Origin: Candidatus Bipolaricaulota bacterium
GTDB taxonomy: Bacteria; Bipolaricaulota; Bipolaricaulia; M55B111
Reading direction: 5' to 3'
DNA: 6,763 bases
NCBI GenBank assembly: GCA_018334595.1
Contig: JAGXLQ010000069.1
Location: 1-6,763, forward strand
Of the stretch, positions 1 through 5,092 are shown one piece after another. Each line of letters opens with the position of its first letter. Position 1 is the stretch's first letter. The translations under genes and the position numbers were made by a program. Under the pieces are notes generated by a model that saw only the letters and a list, made by a program, of their open reading frames with translations, was not told the DNA's origin and did no database searches.

Positions 1-1302
1 GAGGACATGCCGAGGATAACCGAAAGGATATGCGGTGTTTGCCCGGAGGCGCACCACTTTGCTTCGACTAAAGCTCTGGACAACGCTCTGTCGGCCTCAC
101 CTCCACCGACCGCTTTAAACTTAAGGAAGCTTTTATACAATTCCTATATCTTTGCAGATCACCTTTTGCACCTCTTCTACCTGGGTGGTCCCGATTTCCT
201 TGCTAAGGGCGCAGACAAGAAGGACCGCAACATAGTTGGGGTACTTAATTCGCTTGGAGAGGAGGTTGGAAGCAGGTTGTTAAGGACCAGGAGGCTGGCC
301 CACGAGGCGATAGAGGTTATCGGTGGCCATCAGGTCCACCCGGTAACCGGGGTACCCGGTGGTATGTCGGCGGGAATAACAGAGGATGAAAGGGGGCGAC
401 TTAAAGAAATTGCCGATAACGCCCTGGGGTTTGCCGAGGATTCTCTCGATCTCTTCCATACGAAGTGGTTCGACGAGGACCGCATGGGCTATCTGCTGAG
501 GAACTCGGATTTCTCCCTGAACACCTATTACATGGGCTTGGTTGATCGGGATGGACGGGTATCGTATTACGACGGCAGGGTCAGGGTTATCGATCCTGCC
601 GGCGAAAAGCTCTTTGAGGTCAACGAAGAAGAGGTGGAGGACCTGCTGAGAGAGCACGTCGAGCCCTGGACTTACGTAAAGTTTCCTTACCTTAAGGAGG
701 TTGGCTGGAAGGACTTTTCCCCGGGGCCAGAGAGTGGAATATTCCGGGTCGGGCCTCTGGGGAGGCTAAACGTCGCTGACGGGATGAAGACCGACCGGGC
801 CCAGGGGGAATACGAGAGGTTTATGGAGTATTTTGACGGAGGTCCGGTCCACCACACCTACGCTTATCACTGGGCGAGGTTGGTCGAGCTGCTGCAGGCG
901 GCCGAGCGTATGGTCGAGTTATCTCGCCGTGAAGACCTGACTGGAGAGGAGGTCAGAAACGAGACCGGAGCGCCCGGAAGTGGCGTGGGCGTTATCGAGG
1001 CCGCGCGGGGGACTTTGATACATAGCTACGAGCTGGACGACAACGCGGTGGTCAGGGGGGCGAACATGATCGTACCTACCACCAACAACAGTGCCGCCTT
1101 ATCGATCTCTATCCGTGACTCCGCACTGCAAGCGATCGAAAGAGACGAAGCCGACGAAGGTGTTCTAAACCAGGTCGAGATGGGCTTTAGGCCCTACGAC
1201 CCCTGTCTGGCGTGTTCGACCCACTCAATTGATGGCGGGATGGACATCGGCGTACAGATTTATGATAGCAATGGTGAGCCAGTAAAAGAGTTGAGTAGAT
1301 AG
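1..1302 (+). CDS. mvhA: [NiFe]-hydrogenase large subunit, MvhA-like (group 3), 5' partial
   Basis: Catalytic subunit of a cytoplasmic [NiFe]-hydrogenase that takes up or evolves H2. The frame is open from base 1 (Glu-Asp codons before the ATG at 7). The proximal motif RICGVCPEAHH lies only about 7 residues after that ATG, whereas family members carry roughly 60 residues before it, so the true start is upstream of the window. Counting from the ATG at 7, Cys9/Cys12 and the C-terminal DPCLACSTH motif (Cys400/Cys403) supply the four Ni-Fe ligands. The HPVTGVPGG segment and an RGTLIH segment are also present. The 25 residues after His406 look like the tail removed by a maturation endopeptidase. 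The hdrCB genes directly downstream favour the methyl-viologen/Hdr-linked type (3c) over an F420- or NAD-linked enzyme; the small subunit is not in view. Oddity: the usual EAPRG is EAARG here. Family certain; subgroup inferred from context. Confidence 0.93.
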   Translation, partial: EDMPRITERICGVCPEAHHFASTKALDNALSASPPPTALNLRKLLYNSYIFADHLLHLFYLGGPDFLAKGADKKDRNIVGVLNSLGEEVGSRLLRTRRLAHEAIEVIGGHQVHPVTGVPGGMSAGITEDERGRLKEIADNALGFAEDSLDLFHTKWFDEDRMGYLLRNSDFSLNTYYMGLVDRDGRVSYYDGRVRVIDPAGEKLFEVNEEEVEDLLREHVEPWTYVKFPYLKEVGWKDFSPGPESGIFRVGPLGRLNVADGMKTDRAQGEYERFMEYFDGGPVHHTYAYHWARLVELLQAAERMVELSRREDLTGEEVRNETGAPGSGVGVIEAARGTLIHSYELDDNAVVRGANMIVPTTNNSAALSISIRDSALQAIERDEADEGVLNQVEMGFRPYDPCLACSTHSIDGGMDIGVQIYDSNGEPVKELSR

Positions 1303-1319
1303 ATCAAAATAATTCACCT

Positions 1320-1324
1320 GGAGG
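1320..1324 (+). promoter_or_regulatory. Shine-Dalgarno of hdrC
   Basis: GGAGG lies 4 nt before the ATG at 1329, inside the 26-nt gap after the hydrogenase stop. It supports that start codon. I see no terminator in the gap, so cotranscription with the hydrogenase gene is likely. Confidence 0.7.
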
Positions 1325-1328
1325 CTTT

Positions 1329-1712
1329 ATGAAGTTAACAGATTCTGACCAGGACCTCGTTGCAGAAGTTGAAGAGTTGAGTGGAGAGAACCTTTACGCT
1401 TGCTTTCAGTGTGGGAAGTGTTCTGCAAGCTGTCCGTTCACTGACGAAATGGATGAACTGCCTAACCAGCTAATCCGGCGCGTGCAGATAGGTGACAGAC
1501 GGATCCTTCAGTCGAAGACCCCGTGGGTGTGCGCGTCCTGCTTGAGCTGCGAGGTTGAGTGCCCGAAGGGCAACGACATACCGGCAATTATGGAGGCGGT
1601 AAGGGAGATCACCTTGAGGAGTAACGTCGACGAGACCGACTTGAGAGATCTGGACACCAGGGGCCTGCCAGAGATCGCCCTGGTGAGCAACTTCAGAAAG
1701 AAGACGGGTTGA
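1329..1712 (+). CDS. hdrC: Heterodisulfide reductase subunit C-like, 2x[4Fe-4S] protein
   Basis: Small soluble electron carrier that in HdrABC complexes passes electrons from the flavin subunit HdrA to HdrB. The 127-residue protein has two complete CxxCxxCxxxCP motifs: Cys25/28/31/35 (CFQCGKCSASCP) and Cys68/71/74/78 (CASCLSCEVECP). Between them is the conserved stretch with ELPNQLIRRVQIG, then a Trp just before the second motif, as is typical of HdrC. It is shorter than classical methanogen HdrC (about 180 residues), with little sequence beyond the ferredoxin core. No membrane segment is visible, which excludes the HdrE-linked membrane form. It starts 26 nt after the hydrogenase gene and ends 4 nt before hdrB, the usual hdrC-hdrB order. 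The composition is clearly acidic (about 18% Asp+Glu). Family assignment is firm; the partner proteins are inferred from gene order. Confidence 0.92.
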   Translation: MKLTDSDQDLVAEVEELSGENLYACFQCGKCSASCPFTDEMDELPNQLIRRVQIGDRRILQSKTPWVCASCLSCEVECPKGNDIPAIMEAVREITLRSNVDETDLRDLDTRGLPEIALVSNFRKKTG

Positions 1713-1716
1713 TAAC

Positions 1717-2604
1717 ATGGAAGAGCTTCTATACTACCCAGGCTGTAGTTTAAAGGATACCGCAATTGGCTTCGAGGAGTCCGCCATATATGCATCTCGT
1801 CAGCTCGGAATAGAACTAAAGGAGATGGAACGCTGGAACTGTTGTGGCACCGTGTATTCGTTGACGGCCGATAACCTGATGAAGCAGCTGGGGCCAGTGC
1901 GCAACCTGGTCCACGCCCAAGAAGAGGGTTACGAGAAAGTTTACACGCTCTGTTCTATGTGTGACAACACGCTGAAAAGATCTAATCGGCTGGTTAAGAA
2001 CGACCCGGAAAAACTCGAGAAGATCAATAGCTTTATGGACCGGGAGGAGGACTACCTCGGCGAGGTCACCGTGAAACATTATCTCGAGCTGTTGAGAGAC
2101 GAGCTTGGCTGGGATGCGGTGAGGGAGCCCGTGAGGGAACCCCTCAAAGGTTTAAATGTTGCCCCGTATTACGGCTGTATGTTGACCCGTCCGAAGGAGA
2201 TAGGGCTGGACGACCCCCATAACCCCACCGTGCTGGAAGATTTTATCAGCAGTCTTGGGGCTGAACCCGTTGATTACCCCTATCACTCAGAGTGCTGTGG
2301 GTCATACAACACGGTTGAAAAGAAGGATATAGTCCTCAAGCAGGCCGGAAAGATAACGAGTTCCGCCGCCGCCGCAGGCGCTGACCTCATTATCACCTCC
2401 TGTCCCTTATGTCACTATAACCTGGATACGAGGCAGAGCGAATATATTCGACGGGAAAACTCGAGCAAACCGGTCCCCGTTCTATATATAACACAGTTGA
2501 TGGCCGTTGCATACGGCAATTCCGACGTTTGCAAGTTTGATAAGCATGCGATAGACCCGAGAGAAGCGTTAGCTCTCGAGAACAAAGCTTTGAAGGAGAG
2601 GTGA
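1717..2604 (+). CDS. hdrB: Heterodisulfide reductase subunit B-like, twin CCG-domain protein
   Basis: In methanogens HdrB is the catalytic subunit reducing the CoM-S-S-CoB disulfide on two non-cubane [4Fe-4S] clusters. In other anaerobes, relatives act on other or unknown acceptors. The 295-residue protein has two full CCG domains: Cys10, Cys42-Cys43, Cys79, Cys82 (spacing C-x31-CC-x35-CxxC) and Cys154, Cys193-Cys194, Cys229, Cys232 (C-x38-CC-x34-CxxC). All ten predicted ligands are therefore retained. The length is normal. The ATG lies 4 nt after the hdrC stop with only a weak GGTTGAT before it, suggesting translational coupling. The linker between the two domains holds a 12-bp tandem duplication encoding VREP twice (residues 135-142). 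The next gene begins 4 nt later. Family is certain. Whether the substrate is a heterodisulfide, or whether the protein simply relays electrons to the fumarate-reductase-like pair, cannot be told from sequence. Confidence 0.94.
   Translation: MEELLYYPGCSLKDTAIGFEESAIYASRQLGIELKEMERWNCCGTVYSLTADNLMKQLGPVRNLVHAQEEGYEKVYTLCSMCDNTLKRSNRLVKNDPEKLEKINSFMDREEDYLGEVTVKHYLELLRDELGWDAVREPVREPLKGLNVAPYYGCMLTRPKEIGLDDPHNPTVLEDFISSLGAEPVDYPYHSECCGSYNTVEKKDIVLKQAGKITSSAAAAGADLIITSCPLCHYNLDTRQSEYIRRENSSKPVPVLYITQLMAVAYGNSDVCKFDKHAIDPREALALENKALKER
2119..2142 (+). repeat. 12-bp tandem duplication inside hdrB
   Basis: GTGAGGGAGCCC is followed immediately by GTGAGGGAACCC: two adjacent 12-bp copies with one mismatch. 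Each is in frame and encodes Val-Arg-Glu-Pro. It falls in the inter-domain linker of HdrB, where length change should be tolerated, and looks like a recent in-frame slippage or duplication. Confidence 0.85.
2593..2598 (+). promoter_or_regulatory. Shine-Dalgarno deciding a GTG start
   Basis: AAGGAG lies within the last hdrB codons, 10 nt before the GTG at 2609. It supports GTG as the start of the next gene; the first in-frame ATG is at 2654, well inside the N-terminal beta-strand of the ferredoxin fold. Confidence 0.6.
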
Positions 2605-2608
2605 TAGT

Positions 2609-3298
2609 GTGTCCCCGAGCAACGAAGACCAGGAAACAGTTAGAATTCACATAATGGGCAAGGAATACGAGGTCCCAAAGGGACTGACTATGATGGATGC
2701 AATTGAACACAGTGGTTATCGATTGATCAGAGGGGTGGGATGCCGGGGGGGTTTTTGTGGGGCATGCGCTACCTTGTACCGCCTGGAGGGGGATTACAAG
2801 CTTTACGCCGACCTGGCATGTCAGAAGACGGTGGAGGACGGAATGTACCTCATGCAGCTCCCATTTACCCCCGCAGGACGGAAGACTTACGATATCGAGG
2901 AGATCGGGAGAGATGGCAACCCTCTGCTGGAGAACTATCCGGAGGTTGCCAGGTGCGTGTCCTGCAACACCTGTACCAAGGCCTGCCCCCAGGACCTTGA
3001 AGTGATGGATTTCATCAACGAGGCGATCAGGGGGAACATCGAGAACGTCGCCAGCATGTCCTTTGACTGTATTCAGTGCGGGATATGTGCGGCCAGGTGT
3101 CCCGCGGAAATTCCCCATCACCACGTAGCCCAGATGGCCCGTCGGGTCTATGGTAAACATAACCTGCCCAAGTCGGACCACGTTGCCGCGAGGGTCCGAG
3201 AGATCGAAGGAGGAGAGTTCGACGAGTCTTTACAGGAAATTACCAGTCTTTCACGGGAGGTCCTTGAAGAGAGATATGAGAGTAGAGAGATCGAATAA
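2609..3298 (+). CDS. Fumarate reductase/succinate dehydrogenase-like iron-sulfur protein ([2Fe-2S] + 2x[4Fe-4S])
   Basis: Predicted electron-transfer subunit feeding the flavoprotein encoded next. The 229-residue protein begins at GTG. Residues about 10-95 form a plant-type ferredoxin domain with Cys45, Cys50, Cys53 and Cys71 as [2Fe-2S] ligands (CRGGFCGAC then a distal Cys). Residues about 110-182 carry two regular CxxCxxCxxxCP motifs: Cys116/119/122/126 and Cys154/157/160/164. True SdhB/FrdB proteins have an irregular second motif that binds [3Fe-4S] next to the quinone site. Here four regularly spaced cysteines predict a second [4Fe-4S], so the C-terminal half is more like HdrC/GlpC than classical FrdB. 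The last 45 residues are charged and probably helical. There are no membrane segments and no CCG domain, unlike methanogen TfrB, which fuses the two. It sits 4 nt after hdrB and overlaps the flavoprotein gene by 23 nt. The fumarate reductase role rests on that neighbour. Confidence 0.85.
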   Translation: MSPSNEDQETVRIHIMGKEYEVPKGLTMMDAIEHSGYRLIRGVGCRGGFCGACATLYRLEGDYKLYADLACQKTVEDGMYLMQLPFTPAGRKTYDIEEIGRDGNPLLENYPEVARCVSCNTCTKACPQDLEVMDFINEAIRGNIENVASMSFDCIQCGICAARCPAEIPHHHVAQMARRVYGKHNLPKSDHVAARVREIEGGEFDESLQEITSLSREVLEERYESREIE

Positions 3299-4973
3299 GA
3301 ACCAGGAAGACCCCTATCTTCCGAGGATGAGGGAGTCGATTGAGAAGGTCGAAGCGACGAGAGAGGAAAGGATAGATCAGGAGGTGGAACCTCTTGATCC
3401 CAAGACGCGGGATAAGGTCCTGAACGAATTCCATCCCGACTATATTGAATCGGCCTTTAGAGAAGTGAATGTCGGCCCAAATGCCGGGGAAATGATGCCC
3501 AAAGAACTCGTTGACTTGCTGGAAGCATACCCGAAGTACGACCCGTCCGAGGTCAACCTGGCAAAGGTGGAAAAGGAAGTGGACGTGTTGATTATCGGCG
3601 GGGGCGGAGCAGGAAACATCGCTGCCTACTGGGCTGTACAGGAGGGGCTGGACCCGTCAGACATACTGATTGCGACCAAGTTACGTAACGGGGACTCGAA
3701 TTCGGTGATGTCTCAGGGAGGCGTACAGGCAGCCGATAGAGAGGAGGATAGCCCCGTACAGCACTATCTCGACATCATGGGTGGCGGTCACTACGCCAAC
3801 AAGCCCGATTTGGTCGAGACACTTGTCAGGGACGCGCCAAAAATGATCGAGTGGCACGAGGACCTAGGGGTAATATACGATAAAGACGGCGATGGGGCCA
3901 TGAAGGAACTGCACGGCGGTGGAACGTCGCGAAAGAGGTTACATTCAGCCAAGGATTATACCGGACTGGAGATCGTCAGGGTGGTTAGGGACGAGGTAAG
4001 AAACATGGCCATCCCCGTGAAGGAATTTGCCCCGGCGGTGGAATTGCTTACCGACGCCGACGGGACAGTCACAGGGGCGCTACTGTTTAACATGGAGACG
4101 GACAAGTACTCCGTCGTCAAGGCTAAATCGGTCATCCTGGCCACCGGAGGATTCGGCAGACTGCACATACAGGACTTCCCCACCACAAACCACTACGGGG
4201 CGACCGCTGATGGCTTGATCCTAGGTTACCGGGCCGGAGCCAACATGCTGGATATGGACACGGTTCAATATCACCCGACCGGCGCCGCTTACCCCCAACA
4301 GATAATGGGTCTTCTGGTTACAGAGAAGGTCAGGAGTTCAGGTGCCTATCCAGTAAACAGCGAAGGAGAGTTCTTTACCTTCAACCTTGAACCCAGGGAC
4401 GTGGAAGCGTCGATGCTGATCAGGGAGTGTCGGGACGTGGAACATGGTGGACGGGATAACGGGGTGGAGACTCCCGGAGGGATAACGGGCGTCTGGCTCG
4501 ACACACCGATGATCGACATGAAGCACGGAGAGGGGACGTTCGAGAAGAACCTGGAATATATATACCGTCTCTACACTCGGTTCGGCATAGATCCAACGGA
4601 GGATCCCATACTCGTATACCCGACCCTTCACTACCAGAACGGGGGAATAGAGATCGACAACGACGGACACACGGCCGTAGAAGGCCTGCTGGCAGCGGGA
4701 GAAGTTGAAGGAGGAGTCCACGGCAAGAATAGGTTGATGGGAAACTCGATTATGGACTACAACGTCTTCGGAAGGCGGGCCGGCATAGCAGCGGCCAGAA
4801 GGGCAAAAGGTGAGAGCGAATGGGGAGAAGTCTCTCTGGAACACGTGGAAAGATACGTAGATAAGTTAAGGGAGAGTGACGTAGATATGCAGAAACGCTC
4901 ACCCATGCTTATACCTGATTACCGCGGAGAACGTACACAGGGGAGGACGCTTGACCTTCTGGACCCAAGCTGA
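3276..4973 (+). CDS. frdA: FrdA/SdhA-family FAD flavoprotein, probable soluble fumarate reductase catalytic subunit
   Basis: Predicted to interconvert fumarate and succinate, with electrons from the preceding Fe-S protein. 565 residues from the ATG at 3276, which has GGGAGGT (3255-3261) upstream; the open frame extends to 3150, but that part is a shadow of the Fe-S gene. Residues 1-100 are a charged extension. FAD-binding GGGGAG is at 108-113, SQGG at 146-149, HGGGTSRKR at 213-221 and the ATGGFG strand at 290-294. Family substrate-site elements are present: HPTG (333-336), Arg353 in TEKVRSSGAY (catalytic Arg position), His452 in LHYQNGGI and Arg486 in HGKNRLMGNS. The His that binds FAD covalently in membrane SdhA/FrdA is Asn142 here, so FAD is probably non-covalent. 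Only about 50 residues follow the FAD-domain end, against about 130-150 in classical FrdA, so the C-terminal helical domain is largely missing. No anchor subunits are nearby. Another fumarate-like substrate is possible. Confidence 0.85.
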   Translation: MRVERSNKNQEDPYLPRMRESIEKVEATREERIDQEVEPLDPKTRDKVLNEFHPDYIESAFREVNVGPNAGEMMPKELVDLLEAYPKYDPSEVNLAKVEKEVDVLIIGGGGAGNIAAYWAVQEGLDPSDILIATKLRNGDSNSVMSQGGVQAADREEDSPVQHYLDIMGGGHYANKPDLVETLVRDAPKMIEWHEDLGVIYDKDGDGAMKELHGGGTSRKRLHSAKDYTGLEIVRVVRDEVRNMAIPVKEFAPAVELLTDADGTVTGALLFNMETDKYSVVKAKSVILATGGFGRLHIQDFPTTNHYGATADGLILGYRAGANMLDMDTVQYHPTGAAYPQQIMGLLVTEKVRSSGAYPVNSEGEFFTFNLEPRDVEASMLIRECRDVEHGGRDNGVETPGGITGVWLDTPMIDMKHGEGTFEKNLEYIYRLYTRFGIDPTEDPILVYPTLHYQNGGIEIDNDGHTAVEGLLAAGEVEGGVHGKNRLMGNSIMDYNVFGRRAGIAAARRAKGESEWGEVSLEHVERYVDKLRESDVDMQKRSPMLIPDYRGERTQGRTLDLLDPS

Positions 4974-5056
4974 AGGGGGGAAAGAGAAAAACCGCGACGG
5001 GAGATCACAACCCCGGGGGACCCTGGATCGATTACTTAAGCCGGTTTCTCGGAATC

Positions 5057-5070
5057 ATGATAAATAAACT
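5057..5070 (+). promoter_or_regulatory. Possible TATA-like promoter element of korA
   Basis: The AT-rich stretch ATGATAAATAAACT is centred about 28 nt before the korA ATG. An archaeal TATA box there would place transcription start at or near the start codon (leaderless mRNA). This conflicts with use of the weak SD-like sequence at 5076-5084. No clear BRE is visible and AT-rich words this short arise by chance. Confidence 0.2.
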
Positions 5071-5075
5071 CACAT

Positions 5076-5084
5076 AGGATGGTG
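5076..5084 (+). promoter_or_regulatory. Weak Shine-Dalgarno-like sequence of korA
   Basis: AGGATGGTG, an imperfect match to AGGAGGTG, ends 8 nt before the ATG at 5093. It contains its own ATG-GTG-TAA, a two-codon open frame (5079-5087) that would stop 5 nt before korA. It supports 5093 over the internal ATG at 5111, which has a poorer upstream sequence. Confidence 0.4.
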
Positions 5085-5092
5085 TAAAGATA

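Larger units (their letters stand above)
4974..5092 (+). other. Non-coding gap between the flavoprotein gene and korA
   Basis: 119 nt without a plausible gene. It opens with a 20-nt all-purine tract (4972-4991). GAGAAAAACCG (4984-4994) can pair with CGGTTTCTC (5042-5050) as nine base pairs with a two-A bulge, enclosing a GC-rich CCCCGGGGG (5011-5019). No U-tract follows, so I do not call a terminator. The size of the gap, against 4-26 nt upstream, suggests a transcription-unit boundary. Confidence 0.4.

Noticed and set aside
2365..2376. GCC/CCG trinucleotide run in hdrB
   Set aside because: It encodes a short Ala run in a helix and is explained by codon choice; no larger repeat surrounds it.
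2740..3005. Two short plus-strand frames within the Fe-S protein gene
   Set aside because: They are out-of-frame readings over the cysteine motifs, Pro/Arg-rich and without their own ribosome binding sites.
2393..3181. Long open frame on the minus strand (262 codons) across the hdrB/Fe-S gene junction
   Set aside because: It lies wholly antisense to two genes with complete cysteine motifs, has no recognisable domain, and reads as low-complexity shadow translation.
3150..3275. Upstream extension of the flavoprotein frame to an ATG at 3150
   Set aside because: It overlaps the Fe-S gene in another frame over its C-terminus, gives Arg/Ser-rich sequence unlike the family, and the ATG at 3276 has a plausible ribosome binding site.
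2609..3298. Calling the Fe-S gene a plain succinate dehydrogenase subunit B
   Set aside because: The second cluster motif is a regular four-Cys [4Fe-4S] motif and no membrane anchor subunits are encoded nearby, so a quinone-linked SdhB is not supported.
4338..4844. Minus-strand open frame of 168 codons inside the flavoprotein gene
   Set aside because: It is antisense to the conserved substrate-site region of the flavoprotein, and its translation shows no family motif.
5011..5030. CCCCGGGGG palindrome considered as an intrinsic terminator
   Set aside because: The arms leave no loop and no T-run follows, so it does not meet bacterial or archaeal terminator expectations.
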